The position numbers and the translations under genes were made by a program. Below are positions 19,126-29,683 of a stretch of DNA of 64,000 bases, piece by piece; the stretch's first letter is position 1, and every line of letters begins with the position of its first letter. The notes under the pieces were generated by a model, which saw only the letters and a program-made list of their open reading frames with translations, did no database searches and was not told the DNA's origin. Origin of the DNA: Cycas panzhihuaensis (taxonomy: Eukaryota > Cycadophyta); NCBI GenBank assembly GCA_023213395.1, contig CM041465.1:64983741-65047740 (forward strand), read 5' to 3'.

Positions 19126-21043
19126 ATGGTGGAGAATCGCAAAAACATAGGTATGGCTATGCTTAGCTTCATAGAGATGATGTCACAGGAGGATAGGTAG
19201 CTACTATCGAGATGTGGCCTATTGAAGGTCACAAAGACGCCCCAGTACACATCGAATCAGTGGTTGTTAGTGGACATAGTGTCCCGCTAGGATAGATGGA
19301 GGCATATCTTCCACCTACCCCAAGTAGGGGATGTATTAGTGACACCTAGAGATATCAGGAGGATACTGGGAGGATCGGCAATAGGGACGCTGATGATTCT
19401 AGGAGCATTGTCCAGTAATGAGGCAGCACATAAGGAGGCTGCTACATTCTTTAGAGACTCAGACAGGTGGTAGAGGTGAGGGATACCTCTCTAGGGCATG
19501 GTGATATTGGGGATTCCTCGGGTGAGGAAGTTGATCACATTATGTATTTTGTTATGGATATCCCAGAAACAGAACTATAGGGATATAGTGGGTAGATGGG
19601 TGGATGCGGTACACTGGTGCGAGGCAAGAGAGAGGATGGACTGGGCTACCCTCATAGTGGTAAACCTCGTCACATAGCTGGACACCGTTCGAGTAGCGGG
19701 GAAGGGCAGACTATCATACAGTACCCTACTACAATGCTAGTTTTTTTACCACTTTAGAGCAGTGGTGCCGATAGGGGGACCACACCCTGTCTCAGAGTGG
19801 GCCCTGATGGTACACAGGTGGCAGACTAGGTTTAGAGGGTTCGAGGACTAGGCTCATGTCCATCGCTTGGTGGAGGCCACATCGCTAGACCTCCTCACTA
19901 TGATAGACTACATAGCAGATTCGTATATAACAATGAGGTGGGATATCGATGACAAGGTAGCTGGGGTAGCAGTGCCCCCAGGAGATGATAAGGGTGGTGA
20001 TGGAGGTGATGGGGCTAGCCCATCACAAGTTGTAGGAGAGGTAGGTCCATTCGGGACTTCAAGCAGAGAGGCAGGTCCATCAGGGACTACAGGTGGAGAT
20101 ATAGGCTTGTCGGGAGCTGTAGAGGAGAGCAAGGGTCCAGTAACATGGGCCGGTAGGTTGTGGATCGTCAGGAGATCTGGAGAGGTAGCTACACCAGCCA
20201 AGGAGAGGAGGGATACCCTAATTGCTGAGGTGATGGTTGAGGAGGTACCTGAGGAGGAGGAGGTACCTACAGCTGGTGGAGTGCCCAAGGTAGAGGCAGT
20301 CACCCGAGCAAAGGAGCCGACAGCCACACCAAGTGAGACATAACCTTCTCTTATTGTCGTTTGATTGCCAGATATGTATATTGTTTGATTTTAATTTGAT
20401 ATATATATGGATATGTACTAATACATGGCATGTTGGATTTGTAGGTATAACAGACATCTGGAGACTGGTAGAGGTTGTAGTCTAAGAGATATTTCCCTGG
20501 GCCTACGTAGAGGGGAAGCCTCCCATCCAGGTAGGGGATGAGCCCAGATTGGCAGGCACCCACACAGCAGCATTCACCCCATTAACAAGGGCGAGAGACA
20601 TATAGATCATAGAGTCCTAGGAGCACGAGGCACGTGCAAGATAGTAGCAGGTAGTGCTAGATACTACCTGGGCTCAGAGGGATTCCCTACAGAGTCAGGT
20701 ATAGGTACTAGAGGCTTAAGGAGGATCCAGAGGGGATACAGAGAGTCGTATCCGGCTAGCTATGATGGAGGAGCATCTTAAAGGGATGGAGGAGAGGCTC
20801 TGCAGTGTAGATATGGATCAAGATCGTATCCATACCTGATACGATCGACTAGTGGATGAGGTGGCATTGAGGTTGATGAGGAGCAAGACACATATCCACA
20901 CAATGGTGACAAACCTGAGGAGGCCACAAGATGAGGAGAGCGAACCAGGAGGCTCCTAGAGACTAGGGAGGAGTCTCAGAGGGATGCGGTCCCCAAGAGA
21001 GGGATCACATTGACCAAGAGATGACGCCCCAAGAGCGAGGTAA
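19126..21043 (+). pseudogene. Antisense gene in C: plant-mobile-domain-like protein, two exons, decayed
   Basis: Exon 1 (19126-20332) and exon 2 (20445-21043) together make 602 codons in one frame when the 112-base intron is removed; the stop is TAA at 21041. Stops inside are mostly TAG, where Trp or Gln would fit. The N-terminal half reads NQWLLVDIVSR, stop, DRWRHIFHLPQVGDVLVTP, RDIRRILG, resembling the W...FHLP.GE.T.T..D motif of plant mobile domain (aminotransferase-like) proteins. The middle (about 19970-20330) is Gly, Ser, Pro and acid-rich, probably disordered. The C-terminal part (about 20600-20960) is Glu/Gln/Arg/Leu-rich and looks like a coiled coil. It runs opposite to C's gag-pol, just beyond the broken integrase. 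Antisense extra ORFs are known from Tat-type elements. The family call is by eye; function is unknown. Confidence 0.6.
20333..20444 (+). other. Predicted intron of the antisense gene
   Basis: The donor is GTGAGACA, a branch-like TACTAAT lies at 20417-20423, and the acceptor is GGATTTGTAG before GTATAAC. The segment is strikingly AT-rich compared with both flanking exons. Without splicing the frame ends at TAA 20341; with splicing it continues through exon 2 in the frame that gives the coiled coil. Confidence 0.7.
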
Positions 21044-21059
21044 CAGTAGAGTAGTATAT

Positions 21060-21460
21060 AGGAGTTTTTTTCTAAACAGGGGAAAGCACTGACCTCTAAG
21101 GAGTCACCATTAATAGTCACATAATTGTACCCTCCATGCAAGGACATCAGCTTCCCACGGATAAAGTGGCCCCTACAAATGCTATGATGGTATTTGCAAA
21201 GTATCTGGTCTGCTTCATCAGGAATGATGTAATGGAGGAGGATCCCATCAAAGGATCTTTTGTACAATACTTTATCCATGAGAAAGTATTGCCTAGAGAT
21301 GGTCCATCTTGAGTGAGGTATCGCACGATATCACCATACCACTCGCTAGCCATGAGTGGATGGGAAGGAGTGCCCTGAATGGTCAAAATAGACTCATCAA
21401 GAAGAGAGTTGTCAACAGGGGCATCGAATGACTTAGGGATATGGGTGTCTGCGAGCTATT
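21060..21460 (-). pseudogene. C integrase, N-terminal zinc-finger region only
   Basis: The minus strand reads EWYGDIVRYLT, then across a frameshift LYKRSFDGILLHYIIPDEADQ, CKYHHSICRGHF and a degenerate Cys region ending near 21065. This is the segment that precedes and includes the H2C2 zinc-binding domain of gypsy integrases. The catalytic DDE core does not follow; the sequence goes straight into the antisense gene. Element F shows the same block followed by the core (WGFDFIGQIFP near 63930), so the core has been lost from C. Confidence 0.75.
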
Positions 21461-21479
21461 CTGCCACTACCATCCCCTT

Positions 21480-22760
21480 CTTTGATTTCTTATTGACGAT
21501 GTGGAGATCGAATTCCTGAAGAAGGATGGCCCAGGTCAGAACAAGTAAGTAGATAATGTAAGGGATCAGATTGAACAATCACCTTGGTAGTGTTACCGAG
21601 TAAGTAGTGTCTAAACTTCTTAGTTGCATAAACTAAGGAGAGGCATTCCTTCTCAGCTAGAGAATAGTTGAGTTTGGTAGCCATGAGGGTGTGGTTGATG
21701 AAGTAGATGGCCCTCTCGACTCCTGAATCATCCTCCTGAGTGAGCATAGCACCCAAGGACTCATTGGTTACTGAGGTATAAAGAATGAATGGCCTATCAA
21801 AGTAAGGGGGCACCAACATTGGAGCAGAAGCAAGGGCTTCCTTAAGTCCTTCAAAGGCTTGTTGGGCCTTAGCTGACCAAACAAATGAGGCTCCCTTCTT
21901 TAATAGTTTTGTAAGGGGTTTGGTATTCATGGTGAAGTTTGTCAGGAAACGCCTAAGGAAACTGAGCCTACCTAGAAATGACTTAATCTGTCATTGAGTT
22001 TTAGGTGATAGTATGTCAAGGATCACCTTGACTTTGTCAGGGTCAATTTGAATTCCTTGCTTAGACATAAAGAACCCAAGAAGTTTGCTAGAAGTAATGG
22101 CAAACACGTATTTAAGTGGGTTAAGACTCATGTGGTACTTATGGCATTGCGTGAAGATGGCCCATAAGTCTGAAGGGTGATGGGCTTAAATATGCAAGAG
22201 GCCCATCATGTCATCCATGAAGACCTCCAATGCATTGTTAATAAGGTCATGGAAAATAAAATACATCAGCCTTTGATAAGTAGTACCTACATTTTTTAGT
22301 CTGAAGGGCATTGCCTTATAGGCAAAGGTACCCTACGGAGTGGTGAAGGCCATCTTGTGGTAGTCTTTGGGAGAGATTTGAATCTGGTTGTAACCAGAGA
22401 ATCTATCTATTAAGGACATGACTTCAAACCCAGTGGTTCGATCAATGATCTGATCAATAAAAGGGAGTGGGAAGTTATCTTTAGGACATGCGTTGTTGGT
22501 ATCACAGAAGTCAATGCATATCCAGATAGTCCCGTTCTTTTTAACAATGGGAATGATGTTGGACACCCATTTAGGGTAGTCAATAGAAGTAATAAGTCCA
22601 GCATCTAAAAGTTTTTCAACCTCCATCTTGATGGTGGCTGAGAGTTTGGGATGGAGAGGACATTGTTTCTGGCACACAGGGCGGGTTCCAGGAACAGTAG
22701 TAAGGTTATGGGTGACAATGGAGGGGTCAATTCCCTTCATGTCAGAGTAATCCCATATAA
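21480..22760 (-). pseudogene. pol: C reverse transcriptase and RNase H
   Basis: The RT starts near GIDPSIVTHNL at 22735, with LITSIDYPKWVSNIIPIVKK, KNGTIWICIDF, MSLIDRFSGYNQI and FMDDMMG near 22225 (the catalytic YxDD in FMDD form). RNase H follows: AFEGLKEALASAPMLVPPYF near 21850, YTSVTNESLGAML (TS where TDAS is usual), AEKECLSLVYATKKFRHYL near 21630 and VQSDPLHYLL near 21560. Few breaks exist, mostly TAG (near 22332, 22190 and 21995). It would have synthesised element DNA. It belongs to the non-chromovirus gypsy group by comparison with F. Confidence 0.9.
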
Positions 22761-24440
22761 AGACATCTCAAAACTCCTAGAATAAAAGGGAATATTCCCT
22801 TACCTCATCAGGAGAGCATTTCACCCCCACCTTAATGACCTTGCCCGGGGTGAGGGTTATGTCCTGGGTCGCCCCCATGCACATGGCATTCCCCTCCTTG
22901 AAATGGAGGGGGGCAAGGTCAACAAGAGGAGACAGAATAAGGGATGGAATTGGGTCAGCAAGTGTGGACCCAATCACCAAGACCTTCTGATGGCCAAGCC
23001 TATGGTGACTAGAAGGAAGGTTGGGCACAGAGCCTGCTAAGTGCTTAAGCAAAGCCTCCTCTTCGAAGTAATCCACCCCATGGATGGCCTTACTTCGAAT
23101 AGATAAGGTGCTAGAGAGAGTGGAAGTAATGGGACCATGATGGCCAACAAACTGTCCAATATCCCCAAAAGACTCTAAGGGATAGTTAGGAAGGGGATCC
23201 TCGTAAGGAGCAAAAGGAAGTTCCTTAAGCCCATCATCTGCAGGGGGTGATGGAGATGAAGAATCAAGGACCTATGGGTCAATGCATGCAATGACATGTG
23301 ACACAAGGGGATGACTGGTCTCTCCAACAAGAGGAGTTCTAGGTTGGGATCTAGAACAGGAAGGGTGGCTCTTATTAGTGCAGAGGAAGGAGACAGGGTG
23401 AGGAAAGTCCTCTTCCTCGCCATGGGACTCGTCATCATTGAACATAGTAAGGTAACCATAGCTTCCAACACCAATAAGAGCAAAGCAAGTAAGGCTTGAG
23501 GAAGAAGATGTAGGACCTTCTTCAAGATGGGATGAATTGGGTATGCCGATAGAGCAAGTCGAGGTGTGAGTAGAAGGGCCTTTGTCCCCCTTCACATGAC
23601 CATGGCTTGCTTAGTTGGTAGGATGAGCTTGTTTAATAGGTAGGTATTCATGGGAAACAACCCTCATTCGCCCATCATGGATAAACTTGTGTTGCCCTCA
23701 ATGGGTCAAACACACAACTCCAATCTGATCGATCCATGGCCAACCCAAAAGAAGCTTGTAGTTGATGTCTACGTTGAGGACTACAATGTCGTCGAGGATA
23801 GTCTTATCCTTGAGGGGGAACGGGATCCAAATGGATCCCAATAGAGTCTTCTTGCTACCATCGTAGCCTTGGCATCGCCATGGAACAGGTTCCAAGGTAG
23901 AAATGCCAAGCTCTTACATAACATATAAGGGCATAGCATTAACGGAAGAACCATTGTCAATAACAGTCCTTCGCAATGTGCAGTCAGGTGTGTCAATGGT
24001 GATGGTGAAAGGGAAATTCCACTGGCGTTCCCTTTCACAAGTGGGAGGAAGGTCTTTAGGATTAAAGGAAATGACAGGCTCATGACTTTGGGTGATACCC
24101 AAAGCATGAACGGGCGCGTCACCCAATCCTAAAGCTTCCAAAAGGAGTGTCTGTTATTCAGGATAACTTCTCAAGACATCCATAATAGACATCCCAGCAG
24201 CCATGGTACAAAGCTTATTGACAACAGAAAAGGCCTTCCCTTTTATTGTGGGTTGAGAAAGGTCTCTCCTGAAATCGTAGTGACTTGGATGAACGGGAAT
24301 AGTCTTGGGAAGTAATGTAACTTCCAGAAGGGAGGTTTCTGGAAGAGGATCAGGGTGTGGAATAGATGAAGAAGCTCTAGCTGCCTCCTTAGCAGCTTGA
24401 GACCGAGTTAAGGCATATAAAGGGGTGGCCTCAAGCATTT
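22761..24440 (-). pseudogene. pol: C protease region and protease-RT linker
   Basis: The retropepsin-like active site reads TVIDNGSSVNAMP near 23940 (Asp-Asn-Gly in place of Asp-Thr/Ser-Gly), followed by YKLLLGWPWI near 23730, the usual closing motif. A long Ser/Pro-rich linker with an acidic stretch (FNDDESHGEEEDFPHP, near 23420) leads to RT. The frame is broken by few TAG codons. Protease would cut the polyprotein. Confidence 0.8.
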
Positions 24441-26687
24441 AGATCACCTTATTTCCCTTATTCTGGGATCACGAAGATGAACAGGTATGACGGTCAGGAG
24501 AACGCGAGGAAGAAGACGAATCCCATGCGCCCTTCCTTTTACCGTGTGAAAGACGGGAATTTGGAGATCTTTCCCAGTTCCGGTTATTTCTGGCTTGAGT
24601 ATTATGATCACACTCCCCATGCTTGGGGAATGGATCCTTATGGACCGGTTGGTCAAGGTTGGGCCTTGAGGCCCATTTAAAAGATGAGTCACATTGTGGG
24701 GCATCCCTAGGATGTTGAACTCAACAATATGCATTATCATGGAAACATTCCTTATGAACGGAACACCACTTCTTCTAAAGCGAGGAGTTGGTTTTCCTTG
24801 CTTGAGAGGTTTGAGTGTTACCACCCTTAGGGGGAATTGCTTGAGAAGCTTGTTGGATTTATTTTTTAGAAGTGGGTGATGAAGGAACTTGAAGTTTAAG
24901 TTCCTTCATCATACGTTCGAATGAATGTATAGTAGAAATGAGTGGGTCTAGGGTCTTCTCAATCAAATGAGAAGAAGACCTAGTGGACTATTATGGTTTG
25001 GTTTCTTTGGTTTGGGGTGGTGCCTCATGTCATTGTGAGGGCTTAAGGGGCTTCTTAAGTCCAGCCTGGATCTCAATAGCTTCAAGCGCTAAGAACTTTG
25101 CAATAGCGAAATCACATGTGGTTGCCCCCATCTTAAGGACTTCCACATGGACCTTAGGGCGAAGTGCATTAACTAAGATGTCCCTCTTCAATTCCTCAGG
25201 CAAAATAGCCTTAATGGAATGGAGGAGGTCATGGAATAACTGCACAAAGTCATGATTCATCTTATCGTGGCCATGTTTGAGCAAAAGGAGGGATTTCATT
25301 CCACTTTCAAATGGACAAGCCACATCAAAATAGTTGATGAACTCGTCCACAAGTTGTTAGAACGAGAAAATGGAATGGGTAGGTAGGCAATAAAACCATT
25401 TAAGGGCATCACCTTATAGGGATCATGGAAATAATTTTATTAGTATGTGATCATAGGCCCAGTAGTGTATGCATGCCATAGAAAAGCTACGGACATGCTC
25501 TGTTGGATCCTATGATGAAGTTCCATCAAACTTAAGAACTTTAGGGGGATGAGGCAGTAAGTTGGTTCTTAGCACCTTAATAGATAATGGTGTCGATCTA
25601 TAATCTATGAAGGGGCATGCCCTCACCTGGATCATAGGATCGGTAAATGATGTGGAAGGTAACAAACAAGGAATGGATGGGGGTGAAGGGCCCATCCCTC
25701 CTTGAGGAAATATCCCCTGTTGAGAAGAAGCTTAAGGATAAGTGCTTTGAAAAGAAGTTGGGTTTCCTTGTAAAGGTGTAGCATCATGAGTTACATAGGA
25801 TGGTAGAAATAAAGGGTGAGGGACCAGGTTCTATCCATATAAGCCGCCTATCAGTGGTGCAATCCCATATGGATGTAAAGGGTCCACCCCATAGATCAGA
25901 ATGTGGTTCCCTTTACCGTGCCCCCAAGGCTGAGATGTATAGCCTTGGGGTACGTAGAGAGAAGGACCACCAGGTTGGATTTGAGTGCACGTAGGAGCAG
26001 ATCCCACATGACTAGTAGTAGGGGTGTTAGTAGGACCTCTAGGCCTACTAGGAAATGCATATGCCATGTTAGGAGGTGGCATGTTGGCTTGACTTAGGAA
26101 AGGTATGTTAACCCCAAGGTAGGAGAAAGACATACTACGAGAGGGCCCCAAAGAGTTGGAACCATGATGTGGAATAAAAGGTACAATGGATGTCCCTAGG
26201 GTAGATGTAAAAATTAAACGGGATGAATGTGTAGGCACAAAGGGGTTGCTTGTTGTGGGAGGTATAGATGCGGATGAAGACGGTGGGACAAGTGCAGATG
26301 AGGAGGGTGCCCCACCATGTAAGATATCTTCAAACCATCTAGGACATGATTGAAGATGAGGAGCATGAAAACACTAGTTAAAAGCTTCGACCACGTCGGT
26401 AGGAGGGGTATCCACTTGATTGTAAGAGGTAGACAGGACCTCAAATGAAGTAGACCCCTTAGGGCGCTCCTCACAAGAATCACCAACTAGGTGGTAAATC
26501 TCAAGAGAAGATGGGCCCTCTATTCTATAAGTAGAGGGATGGGTATCAAGTGGGTGATGTTGATCACCTAGATAGTAAATAGGATTATCACCCTCTTGGG
26601 TGGACCCTAGAAAAGATGTAAGGAACTCATGAGCTCCCGAAGCAAAGGCATGATAGGCCCAATCTGATGGGTATCCTTCCATTGTTG
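24441..26687 (-). pseudogene. gag: C gag with CHHC-type knuckle
   Basis: The likely start is MEGYPSDWAYHAFASG at 26687; longer upstream frames lack support. A Pro/Ser-rich stretch (26350-25650) precedes the retrotransposon gag domain: PHPPKVLKFDGTSS near 25520, DALKWFYCLP near 25400, then LVDEFINYFDV at 25357, with the rest at 25350-25030. A metal-binding motif CSVHKECFHDNAYC lies near 24760-24720 (C-x2-H-x4-H-x4-C), matched by CSYHQTNAHDRSEC in F. Breaks are mainly TAG. Gag would form particles and bind element RNA. Confidence 0.85.
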
Positions 26688-26918
26688 AATTGAGATCTGA
26701 CAATGAAAGAAGACAATATGCAGGGTCTTCTAACAAAGGAGGCAAACCATGTAGGTGACATGAGAAACGTCGCATATAAAACTTACTAAAACGATAGAAG
26801 AAGAAAAAGAATGCAAAGTATGTGTTGGGGGCTACCCAATGAAAGAGATAAGTGGAGAAAACCACTAAAAGGTAGTAGTACCAACAAAAAGGGATAGGAA
26901 CTAGCTCCCTTACTAGTA

Positions 26919-26938
26919 GGTCCCAAGTATGGTTGCCA
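26919..26938 (-). other. Primer binding site of C
   Basis: The minus strand reads TGGCAACCATACTTGGGACC, one base after the 5' LTR end. It looks like a decayed form of the TGGCGACTCTGCTGGGGA-type sites of plant non-chromovirus gypsy elements. The exact tRNA is not assigned. Confidence 0.6.
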
Positions 26939-26939
26939 G

Positions 26940-29678
26940 TGGATGCACGTCTACAAGATGGTCACTATGCTCGATAAGAATGAGAATAGTCAACAACTAA
27001 TGTTGAGGGTGTGGATAAGAACCTATAAATAAAGGGAATACCATGCAAGGCATCCGTGTGCCAGAGCATGAGTTTGAGACCCAGGAATGGCACCCAACTA
27101 CCTTAGAGTAGCTTTCAATCTTGAAAAGAAGAGTGCATGTAGGGGGATCCTGGATGGAATCAAGAGGAAGGTCCTCCCACCCTTGGATGGCTGGAAAGAA
27201 GAAGAGGAATCCTCAGTGGGTTTTCCTATGATAAAGGAAGACTAAGGTGGTAGGGTATAGGTGAAATGCCTAGGATGAATGTGGGTAAGCTTGCCTAGTT
27301 TACTTGGTCAAGACAAATATAACTAGGGGAAAAAGTAAAGGGATGAACTAAAGATAACTCTCCTTTTCTCTCTCTTTCACTCAATATGTAAAGGACAAGA
27401 GAAAACAAAAAGGAAGCATAAACGTTTCACATGTAAGCAAGCAAGCTAGATGGGATGCATCTATGGGTGTTTTGAGATGAATAAGAAAAAGGGGGAGGGA
27501 TATGTTTCCTACTATGCCTTTTCCTATGAAAGAAAGCAAGCATGCAACGTTCTTATGCAAAAGATGCAAGCAACTAATTGATTTCCCTCTTTACTCTTAT
27601 GTGGCATATTAGACTGATATAATAGATTTTATATGAAAGGAAAAAAGGAAAAGAGATGATGGGAGAGAGGGATGAAGCATACCTGGAAAGCGTGGCAATC
27701 GATGAAGGACCTAACTCGTGCACAACATGCATCCTCTTACCAATTGGTTGATGTATAACCAAGGTTGATGTGGAAGATAGGGGCTTCCTTACCTTCCCCT
27801 TGTAAGAGAAAACTAAATGGAAATGATAAGAGAAACTGACGAAGCATAAGAGGAAAGGAAGGTGAAGGCTTACCAGGAACCAAATGTCTTTTCCCTTCAC
27901 GGATGTTACTTTGGACCTACACACATAAGGGTTTCTCCCTTCCAAGAAGAGGCTGCAAGAAGACTATGTGTATGCAAATAAATGTAATGTGAATGCTTAA
28001 AACATTATATTTAAATTAAAGTAACTACTGCTATGAACAACTCAAATCCCCTCAAGTAAACTAGGCACATCAAGCAAGAAAAAGGAAAGGGCAGCCTCAA
28101 GATGGAAAAACCCTCCACTAAAGTTCTCCATGTAGCCTTTAGGTATAATAAGGTAGGGGCATATGAGAGTTTATGGAGCAAGATGTTGGAGAGGTACCAA
28201 GGTAACAGAGTCGCTACGGACAGTGATTTATCACACAAGTCTCACCATAAACCCTAAGGGACATTGGGAAAAGTAAGGAGGCCCAAAAGAGGGGCGTGCA
28301 GGCCTGGAACTAGCATAGCAAGGGCTATGTATGCTGAGATCTAGTGCAGGCCAAGACACCATCTTCTCCTAGTTAACCCAAGAAAAGTATGGAAGCAGGA
28401 GAAGAAAGATGGGAAGGGGATTACCCTTGGGAAGTAGGTCTGAATGGCATAGATCCTACCTTACTCCCTTCGCCTAGCCTTTACGAGCCTTCTCATGCTA
28501 CTTTCTTAAGGAAAACTAGCAGAGAAATGGTGAAAACTTAAGAGTACAAAGTGAAACCCAAAGAATGCAACCTCAACTATAGCTAAATAGAAAAAGAGCA
28601 AGAAAATATGCTTGAAAGTGAGTCTAATATGGAAAGAACACACATAAAACTCTGAAAATAAGACCAATGGTACCTTCTAGGTTGCGTCTAGGGCAAATTT
28701 ACCCCTGCAACCAGCGAGAAAGAGGAGTTCCTGTAGGGTTTGTAGGAGGTTTCCCTAAGAGAGGCTGTAGAAGACACTTACTAAGGTGTATTTGGAGGAG
28801 AACCACAAAAAACTTACTTGGAAGAGCCTGTAGGAGAGTCTCCTACCATTGAAGAGTGTTGTTGTAGGCAGGTCCTGAGCTAGAGTAGTAGGAAATATAG
28901 AGTTATAGGTATACCTATAGAAGAGAAGAGCTGAAGAGCTGAAATGTAGTAGCAGAAAGTTGAGTTGGAGAGCCAAGAGGGGTAAAATGATGGTCTTTTT
29001 GGGTTTTATATCCATATCAACCCTAATCGAGTGTTTAGGGCGTGAATAGGGCTGAGTTGGGTGAGTGGCCATGTGGTAATTCCACGAAAAAGATGAGAAT
29101 TGCTATGGCAGATATAAAAAATAAGTAACAATCGCACTGTAGTAAACTTCACTATACCGCTTAGTTTACAGTAGTGCGAGACCAGAAAGCCAAAATGGCC
29201 ATAGTTGAGGTTCTAGGAGCCCTAAAAAGGTGATGTGGCAAGCCTGGGAGGGGCTAGACCTCCTGTCCAGGTGGCTAGGGACATTCTGAAAGGCATACGA
29301 ACAAGGCTAAATGAAGCATCAAAGGCTAGGATTCCTAGAAAGATCTTGATATGAGCACAGGGTCAATGTATGAGCAGATCATATGAGTCAGGTGAGGCTT
29401 AAGGCAACATGGAGGTAGTGTGGAGGGTCGTAGAGTACCATGGGGATGTCTTCCTTGCAGAAAGGTAGGTCCCATGGGTCATCATAGGCTCACAATACAA
29501 TGAGCAACATGATCAAGCAGTGGATGCAAGGTGATCATATAAATGAATCAAGTAGTCATGCAATGAGGCAATACTTCTGTCAACCTTTCCAAAGAAATAA
29601 TAAAAGTGAAAAGAAATAAGCATACTTATGCTTACCTGATTCGACCTATTTGTATCCATTCCTGGTAGCTAGGAAACA
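26940..29678 (-). repeat. 5' LTR of C (minus strand)
   Basis: On the minus strand it starts TGTTTCCTAGC at 29678 and ends GTGCATCCA at 26940, canonical TG...CA. A minus-strand TATA motif lies at 29004-29011, which would place U3 at about 700 bases and leave a transcribed R-U5 of about 2 kb. Confidence 0.93.
29004..29011 (-). promoter_or_regulatory. TATA box in C 5' LTR
   Basis: The minus strand reads ATATAAAA ahead of CCCAAAAAGACC. It is conserved at 16398-16404 in the other LTR. Confidence 0.5.
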
Positions 29679-29683
29679 ATCTC
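29679..29683 (+). repeat. Target site duplication of C, right copy (ATCTC)
   Basis: It matches 14303-14307 exactly. Confidence 0.85.

Larger units (their letters stand above)
14308..29678 (-). mobile_element. Element C: large Ty3/gypsy (Tat/Athila-like) retrotransposon with an antisense gene
   Basis: LTRs of about 2768 and 2739 bases lie at 14308-17075 and 26940-29678 with TSD ATCTC. Coding runs on the minus strand: primer site at 26919-26938, gag, protease, RT, RNase H, a broken integrase at about 21060, then an antisense (plus-strand) gene at 19126-21043, a second RNase H at 17522-17911, and the purine tract at 17076. The CHHC-type gag knuckle and the Asn-Gly-Ser protease motif match element F. 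C is visibly richer in G+C than its surroundings. Across about 125 bases at the LTR start I count about 15 differences between copies, all transitions. Confidence 0.9.

Noticed and set aside
19908-20327. 139-codon minus-strand frame
   Set aside because: It is the shadow of the GC-rich plus-strand exon of the antisense gene; its Ser/Pro/Thr repeats are the complement of Gly/acid-rich codons.
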